Shown piece by piece: positions 1 through 10,210 of a stretch of 64,000 bases of DNA. The notes below the pieces were generated by a model. That model did not search any database and had not been told where the DNA came from. It saw nothing but the letters and a program-made list of their open reading frames with translations. The stretch lies in NCBI GenBank assembly GCA_963733905.1, contig CAVTEU010000003.1:148239-212238 (forward strand), written 5' to 3'. This DNA comes from DATADW01 sp963733905 (lineage in GTDB: Bacteria > Actinomycetota > Acidimicrobiia > Spongiisociales > DATADW01). The stretch's first letter is position 1. Each line of letters starts with the position of its first letter. A program made the position numbers and the translations under genes.

Positions 1-105
1 TGACACCACTGTGGCACCGACGCCTGGGGATGAGACGCCCGGAGACGCCCTTCAGTTCCGCATAGGCCGTCAACCGGCGCCCTCCTTCAGCCTCCGAGGC
101 GCTGG

Positions 106-717
106 TCAATCCAACTGCCGCCAGCGGTTCATTAGTTCGGCGACGGGGTCGGAGGCGGTTTGGTCGGCATAGAGCCCCGGCCCACCGTCACCCGGACCGA
201 CCCTCTCCTCAGCTTGTTGTCGATCCCCATCACCCGATCGGTTCCCGAGATGGCGACCGGGACCAAGGGGACACCGGCCCGGTGGGCAAGCCAGGCCGCC
301 CCCCGCTTGATCGGCTCCTCTCCCCACCTCGCCGCCCGACGCCCTTCGGGGAAAAGCCCGACCGGCTCGCCCGAATCCAAGGCACGGAGCGCGGCCCGCA
401 CCGCGGCCACCGGGCGGCGGTTGCGGGAGACCGGGATGGACCCGTACGTGGAGGTCGCCCAGGCGAGGAAGCGGTTGGCGTCGGCCAGCTCGTCGAGTGC
501 CAGGAAGATGAGTGGGCGCCGCAGGACCGTCCCGATCAGAGGTGGATCGAGCTGAGAGAGATGGTTGGAGGCGAGGACATATGGCGCCGCGCGGGAACCC
601 ATCGTCGACCTCCGACTCCAGTCGCAACACCACCTTGCCCACCACGGTGAACGTCGGCCAGGCCACCGCCCAAGTCACCTTCCCGGAGCGAGGAATGGTG
701 GGCACCAACACCGTCAC
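106..717 (-). CDS. plsC: 1-acyl-sn-glycerol-3-phosphate acyltransferase (PlsC family), two frame breaks
   Basis: Probable lysophosphatidate acyltransferase of phospholipid synthesis at the inner membrane face. The acyltransferase motif NHLSQLD (NHx4D) and the substrate-binding FPEGRR are visible in the middle frame. The start is taken as GTG at 715-717, which overlaps a TGA closing holB (GTGA). The frame begins VTVLVPTIPRSGKV, shifts near 590 into PYVLASNHLSQLD, and shifts back near 175 to end AELMNRWRQLD at 106. The two shifts cancel, as expected for sequencing indels. About 200 residues in total, normal for the family. It lies downstream of tmk-holB in the same direction. The family assignment is firm; the exact acceptor (LPA or another lysolipid) is inference. 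Confidence 0.8.
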   Translation of the reverse strand: MTVLVPTIPRSGKVTWAVAWPTFTVVGKVVLRLESEVDDGFPRGAICPRLQPSLSARSTSDRDGPAAPTHLPGTRRAGRRQPLPRLGDLHVRVHPGLPQPPPGGRGAGRAPCLGFGRAGRAFPRRASGGEVGRGADQAGGGLACPPGRCPLGPGRHLGNRSGDGDRQQAEERVGPGDGGPGLYADQTASDPVAELMNRWRQLD

Positions 718-1833
718 CGAGTCGGCGCCATTCCACGGCGCAGTACCCGCCCGCTCACGAGAACGCATCGCCAGGTCGGTGAAGAGGGCGGCGAGCACCA
801 ACGTTGGTCGTTGATTGGCGCGCAGTTCGACCGCGGCGTCGAGGACCCGCTCCGCCGATGCAACCGCCACCCCCGGCGATACCTCGGTGAGATCGGTGAG
901 ATCCAGATCGCGGTTACGGGGCGTGGCGCCGAACTGGACCGCGGCGGCGTCGAGGTACCAAGAGGCCAGGATCTCGACACCCGACACGAGCAGCTCTCGC
1001 TTGGCCCGGTGATTGTCACGATCCCGCTTTTCTTTGGTGGCATTCCCCTCGGTTTCGAGGGCGTGCTCCTCGACACCGGCGATCAGCGGCTCGAGCCCGT
1101 CGAGGAGTTCCTCGGCGAGGACGAAGGAGTCGCCGGGTCGCGCCGACACCCTGCCCGGGACGGCCAGCCATGCGCGTCGGAACGATGCGACCTCCGGCCG
1201 GGTGGCCAATCCGAGAGCGAGGCCCGGGCGGCCCGCCCCGAGGCGTGCCGCCTCGGTGGCCTGTTCCGTGTCGACACCGGCCTGCTCGAGGGCGGCGACC
1301 ACTTCGGTCTCTTCGACCCGTCCGAAATGGATGATCCGGCAGCGGGATCCGAGCGTGGCCGGAAGGTCCTCCTCGGAGTCGGCCACGAGGATGAATGCCG
1401 TGGTGGCATTGGGCTCCTCGAGCGTCTTGAGCAGGGCATTCGCCGCCCCTTCGCTCATCACCCCCGCCTCGTCGAACACGAATACCTTCCGGACGGATTC
1501 GACGGGCGCCAGGGTGGCCCTCGCCATGGTGGTCCGTGCCTGCCCGACGGTGAGCATGGTCCTCCCCTCGGGTTCGACGATGTTCACATCGGGGTGATTC
1601 CCCGAAGCCGCCCGGCGGCACGAGGAGCACTCACCGTCGTGGACCCCTGCGGTGGGACAGACCAACAGCGCGGCGAAGGCGCGCGCCACCGTCCCCTTGC
1701 CCACTCCCTCGGGCCCGACGAAGAGGTAGGCGTGGGCCGGAGTCGCCGGCTCGGAAGAGAGCATCGCAAGAGTTCGCTTGTGCCCGACAACCGAGTCGAA
1801 AGGATGGGCCGTGACCAACTCGCCGGTTGTCAT
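714..1833 (-). CDS. holB: DNA polymerase III delta-prime subunit
   Basis: Clamp-loader ATPase-family subunit that helps load the sliding clamp. Visible features are the P-loop GPEGVGKG (about residue 40), a zinc module with cysteines in LLVCPTAG and CSSC, the sensor-like LLKTLEEP, and the SRC motif in LGSRCRIIHFG. The ATG overlaps the end of tmk (ATGA), so the two genes are probably translationally coupled, as is common in actinobacteria. The C-terminal reading frame runs without a stop into plsC; a 1-base shift near 720-780 would bring in the TGA at 714-716, so the C-terminus is uncertain. The gene could also be called a gamma/tau-like subunit, but position next to tmk favours holB. Confidence 0.88.
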
Positions 1834-2468
1834 CGGACTCTCACCACGGCCCCGGGCTCAAAACCGAGGGCGTCGAGCGCCGTCTTGACGACGGTGTCGA
1901 GCGGGAGGGCCGCATCGATCACGATGAAACGCTCCGGCTCGCTGGCGGCAAGAGAGTCATAGGTGCTCGCCACCCGGTCGAGGAACTCCGTCGGCTCGGC
2001 GCCGATCCGGTCGGCGATCTCCTGGCGGGATGAGCCGGTGCCCGGATCGACCTTGAGCAGCACAACCCGATCGGGCCAGGTCCCGGCGAGACCCTGTTGG
2101 TTGACGAATCGCACCCTGTCGACTCCCAGCCCGCGGCCCCCACCCTGATAGGCGAGCGACGAATAGACCGACCTGTCGGCTATGACCATCGAGCCCATGC
2201 GGAGAGCCGGCCGGATCACCTCGGCGGCGAGTTGGGCACGCTGGGCAGCGAAAAGCAGGGCTTCGGTCCACGATTCGAGAGCCCCGCTGTGGAGGAGTAC
2301 CTGGCGTATCGACTCCCCGGCCTCGGTGGACCCGGGCTCTCGCACCTCCACCACCCGAGCGCCTGTGGCCCCGATGGCATCGGCCACCCGCTTCGCCACC
2401 GTCGACTTGCCCGCCCCCTCGATCCCCTCGAAGGCGATATATCCGCCACTGCTCCCCGGCCTCTGCAT
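1830..2468 (-). CDS. tmk: Thymidylate kinase
   Basis: Phosphorylates dTMP to dTDP using ATP. The intact frame of 212 residues has the P-loop FEGIEGAGKST (residues about 13-23), the DR(S/Y/H) motif in IADRSVYSSLAYQG, and the expected length. The start ATG is followed by MQRPGSSGGYIAFEG. The stop overlaps the start of holB by 4 bases. The upstream neighbour is an MFS transporter and, beyond it on the other strand, topA; the topA/tmk/holB grouping is typical of actinobacteria. Nothing unusual in the sequence. Confidence 0.95.
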   Translation of the reverse strand: MQRPGSSGGYIAFEGIEGAGKSTVAKRVADAIGATGARVVEVREPGSTEAGESIRQVLLHSGALESWTEALLFAAQRAQLAAEVIRPALRMGSMVIADRSVYSSLAYQGGGRGLGVDRVRFVNQQGLAGTWPDRVVLLKVDPGTGSSRQEIADRIGAEPTEFLDRVASTYDSLAASEPERFIVIDAALPLDTVVKTALDALGFEPGAVVRVR

Positions 2469-2498
2469 CGGCCGGACCCGTGCCCGTGAATGCGGCCA

Positions 2499-3924
2499 TC
2501 AGGTATCGCCCGATGAGCGGCGCTTGCCCCTGATCGAGGTGAATGCGTCGCCGGCTTCGCGCAGCGCCCGGTATCCCGACTCGGTGAGCTTGGGACGGTG
2601 CAGGGTCATCCTCACGCCCCAGAGGGTGGCGGCGCCGGCGGCGAAGACAATGATCCCACCGGTGAGCAGGGTGAGCCGGAGCCCGCTGTCGAACGGCGCA
2701 GGGAACAGGTCGTCGAGCAACGGAACCGCCAGGCCGGCCAGGGTCACCGAGGCGAGGAGCGAGGTGCGGACCACGGTGTAGAGGGCGGCGAAGGTGCGGC
2801 CCCGTCAACTCATCCTCCACCTCCTCGTGGAGGTAGGTGAAGCCCATCACGTATGAGCCTCCGGCGCCCAATCCCCCAACGAAAAGCCAGGCGGCGGCGG
2901 GGATCACGCTCGAAGTGGTCGCCGATGCGGTGATGGCCGCACCGGTGGCCATGAGGCTGGCGGCGAAGAGCACCTCACGCCTGCCACGGAGCGTCCCCCC
3001 GATGGCGAGAGCCAGCATCCCCAGGCCAACGCCGCACCCCAGGGCGGTGATGAGCACGCCGAACCCGGCGCGGCCGGCGCCCAGGAGATCGATGGAGAAG
3101 CGCTGCCCGAGCACGAAGAATGCTCCTGCGCCGAAGAGTGCCGCGGCCATCCCCAGGATGATCCCGCGCACCGTCGGGTGGGCGACGACGAATCGGACCC
3201 CCTCGATGAAGTCCCGCAGCGGCGCCCGGAGATCGACCCGGCGCGTCGGGGACGGCTGTTGTCCCACCACCGGGCCTGGTCGGGGGATGGTGGCGATCAG
3301 CGCCGCCGAGGCGAGGAATGTGAGCGAGTCGACGCCAAAGGCGAGGGCCACTTCGCCGTCGATTGGACCGGAGGCGGTGAAAACGCCCCCCACCTTGGCC
3401 AGCAGGGCGAAGGCCAGAGCGCCGACCGGGAGCATGCCGTAGGCAGCCACCAGAGTCAGGCTGTTGGCCGCCACCATCCCTCCCTCGGGGACGAGGTTGG
3501 GCACCCACGCCTCGCGCGATGGCTGCCACAAGAGGGTGAGCGCCTCCAAGAGGAACGACACGGCGAACAGTTGCCAGAGGTTGGTCACGAATATCAGCGA
3601 CAGCACCAGGACGGCGCGAGCCACGTCGCTGACGATCATCACCTTCCTACGGTCGAAGCGGTCGGCGATCACACCGGCGAACCCGCCGAACAGACCGGGT
3701 ATGAGACGTGCCAGCAGGGGTACGAGCACCCCCCTCACCCCGCCGATCGAGTCGGCGAGGGCGATGGTGGCGAAAAGGGCCACCCAGTCGCCAAAGCTGG
3801 AGAGGAGCCCGGCATACCAAAGCCGTGCAAATGGCCCCCGACGCAGCAGGGCGAACGACGAGGTAACTGGTCCCCCGGCCGCGGTCATTGGGGCAAGGCT
3901 ACCGGGCGGCGGCACATCAGCCAT
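2499..3924 (-). CDS. MFS transporter, one frame break
   Basis: Multi-pass exporter-like protein of the major facilitator superfamily (MFS_3 / enterobactin-exporter type). The N-terminal half reads FARLWYAGLLSSFGDWVA followed by the loop signature GVIADRFDRRKVM, which is the conserved D-R-x-x-R-R/K of loop 2-3. About 11-12 hydrophobic helices follow. The frame breaks near 2800, just after TYLHEEVEDEL, and resumes as TVVRTSLLASVTLAG to the stop at 2499. Starts at 3924 (MADVPPPG) or 3888 (MTAAGG) are both possible. The substrate is not predictable. It lies between tmk and the divergently oriented topA; a similar second MFS gene sits at 19.4 kb. Confidence 0.82.
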
Positions 3925-3964
3925 ACAAGACAGCGGTTGATGGCCGTCTAACTTGTGGCGCCCA

Positions 3965-6568
3965 ATGGCAAAAACCCTGGTGATCGTCGAGTCGCCGACC
4001 AAGGCGCGCACCATCGAGGGATTCCTCGACAGCGATGTCGCGGTCGAGTCCTCGATGGGGCATGTGCGCGACCTGCCGCGCAACTCGGCCGAGATCCCCG
4101 AGAAGGTCCGGTCAGAGCCGTGGTCCAAGCTCGGGGTGGACGTCGAGCACGACTTCCAACCGCTCTACATCGTGCCCAAGGAGAAGACGGACCAGATCCG
4201 CAGGCTGAAGAAGGCCATGGAGGGGATCGACGAGCTCTACCTGGCAACCGACGAGGACCGGGAAGGGGAGTCGATCGCCTGGCATCTCACCGAGGTCCTC
4301 GGTCCCAAGGTGCCAGTGCGACGGATGGTCTTCCACGAGATCACCCCCCGAGCGATCCAGGAGGCCTTCGCCAACCCGCGGCAGATCGACCAGCGCCTGG
4401 TGGAGGCACAGGAGACCCGCCGCGTCCTCGACCGACTGGTCGGGTACGAGGTGTCCCCGGTGCTGTGGCGGATGATCCAACCCCGGCTCTCGGCAGGACG
4501 GGTGCAGAGCGTCGCCGTTCGGCTCGTGGTCCAGCGGGAGTGGGAACGGATCCGGTTCCGCAGCGCCGGCTATTGGGACGTCGCCGGCACGTTCGTCGCC
4601 GAGAGCGACCGGACGCTTCCATTTCCGGCCACCCTGGTCGAGGTCGACGGACGCCGGCTCGCCACCGGGCGCGACTTCGATGCCAGCGGGACACCCGGCA
4701 CCGACGTGCTCGTCCTCGACCAGACGAGCGCCCAAGATCTCGCCACCGCCTGTTCCGAGGCAGACATCTCGGTGCGATCGGTGGAGCGCAAGCCATACCG
4801 GCGGAGCCCCTATCCCCCGTTCCGCACTTCGACGCTGCAACAGGAGGCAGGGAGGAAGCTGGGCTTCTCGGCATCGCGCACCATGTCGGCGGCGCAGCGG
4901 CTCTACGAGCGGGGGTACATCACCTACATGCGGACCGACAGCATCGCCCTCTCCGAGTCGGCGGTGACGGCGGCACGTTCCGAGATCGAGCGGCGCTTCG
5001 GGCAGCGCTATCTCCCCTCGAAGCCACGCTCATACCAGGGCAAGGTGCGCAACGCCCAGGAGGCGCACGAGGCGATCCGTCCCGCAGGCGAGCGGTTCCG
5101 TGACCCCGATGAGGTGGCCGCCTCGGTTGGCAACGACGACTCGAGGCTCTACCGACTCATCTGGACGAGGACGATTGCCTCTCAGATGACCGACGCCACC
5201 GGGGAGAGCGTCTCGGTGAGGCTCGGCGGAGCCGCCGATGGCCAGGACGTCGTGTTCGCCGCCACCGGCCGTGTGCTCAACCACGCCGGCTTCCTCCGCA
5301 TATACGTCGAAGGAAGCGACGACCCCGAGGCGGACCTCGATGACCAGGAGCGGCGGCTCCCACCGCTGGCCGATGGCGACCGGGTCGAGGTGCTCGACCT
5401 CGAGGCGAAGGGGCACGAGACCAAGCCACCGGCCACGATTCACCGAGGCATCGCTGGTGCGACGGCTAGAGGAGTTGGGGGTGGGACGGCCCTCGACCTA
5501 TGCATCCATCCTCTCCACGATCCAGGACCGTGGGTACGTGTGGAAGAAGGGCTCGGCGCTGATCCCTACCTGGACCGCCTTCGCCACGGTGTCGCTGCTC
5601 GAAGCGCACTTCCCGACACTGGTGGACTACGAGTTCACCGCCCGCATGGAGGACGAACTCGACCGCATCGCCGCCGGCGATGAGGAGTCCGTCCCCTGGC
5701 TGTCGCGCTTCTACTTCGGCGAGGAGGGGCTGCGCCAGACGGTGGAGTCCTCCTACGACGCAATCGATGCCCGCAAAGTGAACTCGATCGAGGTGGGGGT
5801 GACCGACGACGGGACGCCCGTGTCGGTCCGGGTCGGGAGGTACGGACCTTTCCTCCAGCGTGGGGAGGATCGTTCCTCGCTCCCCGAGGATCTCGCTCCG
5901 GACGAGCTGACCCTGGAGAAGGCCGTCGAGCTGCTCGATGCCCCATCCGGAGACAAGATCTTGGGCACCGATCCCGACAGCGGGCTCACCGTGCTCGCCA
6001 GGGCCGGCCGATATGGGCCCTATGTCCAGCTTGGTGACGCCGAGGAGGTCGAGGGCAAGCCAAAGACCGTCTCGCTCTTCAAGGGGATGGAGTTGGACGA
6101 GCTCGGGCTCGACTCCGCCCTGCGGCTGCTCTCGCTGCCGAGGGTGGTCGGGACCGACCCGGAAGGAAGGGAGATCCTCGCCCTCAACGGGAGGTACGGG
6201 CCATTCCTCAAGCGTGACGAGGAGACCCGCAACCTGGACGAGGAAGCCCAGATCTTCGAGGTGTCGCTGGACGAGGCGCTGGCCCAGTTCGCCGAGCCTC
6301 CGAGACGCCGCGGGCAGCGACGGACCAACACCGCTCTGCGCACGCTCGGGGAGAGCGCCGAGACGGGCAAGCCGGTCGAGGTGCGGGACGGCCGTTTCGG
6401 GCCGTACGTCACCGACGGAGAGGTCAATGCTTCGCTCCGCAAAGGTGACGAGGTCGAGCGGATCAGCCTGGAGCGGGCTCAAGAGTTGCTCGCCGAGCGT
6501 CGGGCCAAGCTGGCCGATGCGCCGCCGAAGAAGCGCCAAACGAAGAAGGCCTGCCGAAGAAGTCCTAG
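3965..6568 (+). CDS. topA: DNA topoisomerase I (type IA), frame breaks near 5455 and 6550
   Basis: Relaxes negatively supercoiled DNA. TOPRIM domain: AKTLVIVESPTKA at the N-terminus and the acidic DEDREGE motif near residue 95. The catalytic tyrosine is in GYITYMRTDS near residue 320. Instead of zinc fingers, the C-terminus has four repeats with GRYGPF, GRYGPY, GRYGPF and GRFGPY (5.84, 6.01, 6.19 and 6.40 kb), the type found in actinobacteria, and then a basic lysine-rich tail. The first frame ends near 5455 at TIHRGIAGAT; the correct continuation is ASLVRRLEELGVGRPSTYAS. A second shift near 6550 gives LPKKS and a TAG at 6566-6568. About 867 residues. The start chosen is MAKTLV at 3965; an upstream in-frame ATG at 3953 is less likely. 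Confidence 0.93.
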
Positions 6569-6590
6569 AGGCCGGCGCAGGCACCCCCGG

Positions 6591-7901
6591 TCAGAGCACC
6601 CGCGCCGCCATCTCGGCGAGCGGACCGCGCACGGTGCGCTCCAGGGTGACATGACCGAACAGCGGCGAGCCCTTGAACTTCTCGATGAGCGCCGCCACCC
6701 CTCCATACGGCGAGATGTACGGGTTGTCCACCTGGCTGAGGTCGCCGCAGAACACCACCTTGGCGTCGCGGCTCATCCGGGTGAGGATCACCTTGAGCGT
6801 CGAAAGCTCCAGGTTCTGCGCCTCGTCGATGATGACGAACTCCCCGGTTATCGACCTGCCCCGGAGATAGGTGACCGCCGCCAACTCGAGCTCGTTGCGG
6901 GCGATCAACTCATCGACGGCATGTCGGGCGACATCGGGCTCGGAGTCCGAGAAGAGCGCGTGGAGGTTGTCGTGGACCGCGGCCATCCACGGCGCCAGCT
7001 TGTCTGCCAGGTCCCCGGGGAGGAAGCCCAATTCCTGGCGGCCGACCGGGACCAGCGGCCGGTACACCGCCACCCTCCGGTAGCGGCCCTGCTCCACCAC
7101 CTGCTCGAGCGCCGCGGCCAGAGCCAGAAAGGTCTTCCCGGTCCCGGCAACACCCATGAGCGACACGGCGACGACGTCGGGGTCGAGCAGCAATTCGAGC
7201 GCGACGTGCTGGCGGAGATTCTTCGGCTCGACACCAAAGGCCCGGGGATGACCTGAGGTGCGCTCGAGGACCACCTCGGGCTCCGCTTGGATCACCTTTC
7301 CGATGGCGGAGCGTGAAGGACCGGATCGAAGGACGACGAACTCGTTGAGCATCGCGGTGAGACCCGGGACGGCGACCTTGCCCTCGTGGAACAACCGGTC
7401 GATCCACTCGTCCTCGATCGCAACCTCCTTGATACCGCTGTGGAGCTCGTCAACCGGGACGGTGTCGGCGCGGTAGTCCTGGACGAGCGCCCCCAGTTGC
7501 GCCCCCTTGATACGGAGAGCGGCATCCTTGGTGACGAGGACCGGCTCTCCCCCGTCGTCGGACAGGTTCAGGCAGGTGGAGAGGATCCGGTTGTCGGGGC
7601 TCGCCGGGTCGAACACGTCGGGAAGTCGGTCGGAGCGCACCCGGTTGAGCTCGATCCGCAAGGTGCCTCCCCCGGGGAGGACCACCGCATCCCGGAGCCC
7701 ACCCGGCTCAGACGCCCCGAGCTGTTCGAGAAGCCGCAGCGCCATGCGCGCGTTGGTACCCACCTCGTCGAGCCTCGTCTTCTTCCGGTCGAGTTCCTCG
7801 ACAACCACCAGCGGAAGCACCACCTCGTGCTCGTCGAACTTGAGCAGCGCATTGGGGTCGGCGAGCAGAACGCAGGTGTCGAGAACGAAGGAACGAGCCA
7901 C
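6591..7901 (-). CDS. PIN domain / PhoH-family ATPase
   Basis: Predicted RNA-processing protein: an N-terminal PIN ribonuclease domain joined to a PhoH ATPase (YlaK/PhoH2 type). The PIN part starts MARSFVLDTCVLLADP with acidic residues at FVLDT, VVEELD and LVTKDAAL. The PhoH part has the P-loop MGVAGTGKTFLALAAAL, Walker B FVIIDEAQN and VFCGDLSQVDNPY. The frame is intact at about 436 residues. GTG at 7899-7901 is chosen because AGGAGA lies 6 bases upstream; the frame stays open further upstream but without coding character. It is convergent with topA. PhoH2 proteins have been described as RNA unwinding and cleaving enzymes; the target here is unknown. Confidence 0.9.
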   Translation of the reverse strand: MARSFVLDTCVLLADPNALLKFDEHEVVLPLVVVEELDRKKTRLDEVGTNARMALRLLEQLGASEPGGLRDAVVLPGGGTLRIELNRVRSDRLPDVFDPASPDNRILSTCLNLSDDGGEPVLVTKDAALRIKGAQLGALVQDYRADTVPVDELHSGIKEVAIEDEWIDRLFHEGKVAVPGLTAMLNEFVVLRSGPSRSAIGKVIQAEPEVVLERTSGHPRAFGVEPKNLRQHVALELLLDPDVVAVSLMGVAGTGKTFLALAAALEQVVEQGRYRRVAVYRPLVPVGRQELGFLPGDLADKLAPWMAAVHDNLHALFSDSEPDVARHAVDELIARNELELAAVTYLRGRSITGEFVIIDEAQNLELSTLKVILTRMSRDAKVVFCGDLSQVDNPYISPYGGVAALIEKFKGSPLFGHVTLERTVRGPLAEMAARVL

Positions 7902-8007
7902 GGAGTCTCCTGGGCTGATCGTCCTCCTAGGTTCGCCCCTCCCGCCCCCAGATCCAAGGATCGAAGCGAAACCGACTTCCTCTCCCGGGGGAAGTGACGA
8001 CTCTGGC

Positions 8008-8035
8008 TGCCGTCTGCCGTCTGCCGTCCGCCGTC
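8008..8035. repeat. Heptamer tandem repeat TGCCGTC x3-4
   Basis: Three exact TGCCGTC units (8008-8028) and one variant CGCCGTC, in the 143-base gap between hppA and the PIN-PhoH gene. The preceding bases CTGGC are nearly the same as at the second copy of this array near 61837 (TTGGC), so these are related elements. Confidence 0.8.
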
Positions 8036-8044
8036 CGTCCGTAC

Positions 8045-10088
8045 TTAGAACGACGTCGCGAATATCAGACTCACGATCGTCATCACCTTGATGACGATGT
8101 TCATCGCCGGGCCCGAGGTGTCCTTGAAGGGGTCGCCCACCGTGTCGCCGATCAAGACCGCCCGATGGGCGTCCGACCCCTTGCCGCCATATGCCCCGGC
8201 TTCGACGAACTTCTTGGCGTTGTCCCAGGCACCCCCGGCATTGGCCATGAATATGGCGAGTAGGAACCCGGTCACCAGTGCGCCGGCGAGAAAGGCGCCG
8301 AGCGCCTCGACGTCGATGAACCCGATGGCCAGCGGGAAGATGATGGTGGCGACACTCGGGACGACCATCTCGCGCAGCGCAGCCTGGGTGGCGATGTCGA
8401 CGCACGACTCGTAGTCGGGCTTGGCACCCGGCTTGCCGTCGCGGAGGCCGGCGATCTCCCTGAACTGCCGGCGCACCTCGTCGATCATCCGGCTCGCTGC
8501 CCTTCCCACCGCGTTCATGGTGAGGGCGGCGAACAGGAACGGGAACATCGCCCCAAGGAACAACCCGACCACGGCATCGACCCCGAGTGAGGTCGATCGA
8601 CGTGATCCCGGCAGCCTTGGTGAAGGCTGCGAAGAGGGCAAGTGCGGTGACCACCGCCGATCCGATGGCGAAACCCTTGGCCACTGCGGCGGTGGTGTTG
8701 CCAAGGGCATCGAGGGCATCGGTCGCCTCGCGCACCTCCTTGGGCAGGTGCGCCATCTGGGCGATGCCGCCGGCGTTGTCGGCAATGGGGCCGTAGGCAT
8801 CGACGGAGATGGTGATCCCTATGGTCGCCAACACACCGATGGCGGCGATGGCCACCCCGTAGACCCCGCCTCCATCACCCAATCCCCACTCGCCGGAGGC
8901 GTAGGCGCCAACGATCCCGGCGGCCACCACCACCACGGAGAAGGCGGCGGAGCGCATCCCTTCGGCCAGCCCGGTAATCACCACGGTCGCCGGTCCTGTC
9001 TGTGATTGGCGGGCGATCTCCTTCACGGATCGATGCCCATCGGAGGTGAACCATTCCGAGATCTGACCGATAGCGAGGCCAACCAACAACCCAACGAGGA
9101 CCGCACCGAAGACCCCCAAGGGATTACCCACGCCGTCGAAGATCCAAAAGGAGAGCCCGGCCACCCCGAGCGCGGTGATGGCGGCGGCGCCGAGCGTGCC
9201 CCGACGGAGAGCGGCGGCCAGTTCGTCGCCTCTGGCCCTGACGAAGAAGGAGGCGACGATCGAGGCCGCCATGCCGAAGGCCGCAACAGCCAAGGGGAAT
9301 ACCAGCGTCTGTACCTGGAAGTCGGTGCCGGCAAAGGCGATGGCGGCGAATGCGATCGGTGCCACCAGGGCCCCGACGTACGACTCGAAGAGGTCGGCAC
9401 CCATCCCGGCAACGTCGCCGACGTTGTCCCCCACGTTGTCGGCGATCACCGCCGGGTTGCGTGGATCGTCCTCGGGGATCCCCGCCTCGACCTTGCCGAC
9501 CAGATCGGCGCCGACATCAGCTGCCTTTGTGAAGATTCCACCACCCACCCGAGCGAACAGGGCCACCGACGATCCGCCCAACCCGATCGCCGCAAGTATC
9601 TCGGCCCATTCAGGGATGCCGAACGCTTCGTTGAAAATCAGATAGCCGACCGTCACCCCGAGCAGACCGAACCCGGCGACGGTGAAGCCCATCACCGCGC
9701 CCCCTCTGAAGGCGACTTGGAGGGCTGCACTGACACCGTGAGCCCGGGCCGCCTCGGCCGTCCTGGTGTTGGCGGCCGTGGCTATGCGCATCCCGACGAA
9801 CCCGGCGCCGGCGGACAGGAGAGCGCCGAACAGATAGGCAACCGATCCCCACGGCGCCCCCCACGGGGTGAGCACGGCGATCAAGATCGCCAGCACCACG
9901 ACGAACACGGCCATCCAGCTGTACTCGCGTCGGAGGAAGGTGTTGGCGCCGAGCCGGATGGCGTCGGCGATGGCGACCATGGTTTCGTTACCTGGCGGTG
10001 CCGAGAGCACTCGACGGGCGTAGATGGCGGCAACCACCAGGGCCAGAGCTGCCGCGGCCAACGCCGAGTAGAGGATCAGGTCGGTCAT
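8045..10088 (-). CDS. hppA: Membrane-bound ion-translocating pyrophosphatase, one frame break
   Basis: Couples pyrophosphate hydrolysis to proton (or sodium) export. About 16 membrane helices. Catalytic motifs visible: DVGADLVGKVE, the acidic DNVGDNVGD, and near the C-terminus IGDTVGDPFKDTSGPA. The motif GNTTAAVAKGFAIGSA has Ala where potassium-independent enzymes carry Lys, suggesting the potassium-dependent class (established correlation). The frame breaks near 8590 (ITSIDLT then LGVDAVVGLFLGAMFPFLF). The stop is at 8045 after IVSLIFATSF. Ion specificity cannot be decided by eye. The divergent neighbour is the LCP lipoprotein gene. Confidence 0.93.
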
Positions 10089-10172
10089 CGGACGGAGATC
10101 TCCGGAGGGTTTGTGGCCGGGCGAGTGTACGGAGCGACCGTCGATCGGTGCGATCGGACCGCTCTACGGAGC

Positions 10173-10202
10173 TTGACCTCTCCTCCGTCAACCGTCTACG
10201 TT
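10173..10202 (+). promoter_or_regulatory. Candidate sigma70-type promoter for the LCP gene, probably leaderless
   Basis: TTGACC at 10173-10178 and TACGTT at 10197-10202 are separated by 18 bases. The expected transcription start is within a base or two of the ATG at 10211, and no Shine-Dalgarno sequence precedes it, so a leaderless mRNA is likely. Inference from sequence alone. Confidence 0.45.
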
Positions 10203-10210
10203 GTCTGTCA

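Noticed and set aside
565..1962. Long plus-strand open frame opposite holB
   Set aside because: It is rich in Arg, Gly and Pro with no recognisable domain and is fully opposite clear holB and tmk coding; typical shadow frame of high-G+C DNA.
1957..4128. Single 723-codon frame joining the MFS gene with tmk antisense and sequence upstream
   Set aside because: Only the middle part (about 3924-2800) has MFS character; the extensions are out-of-frame readings of topA and tmk.
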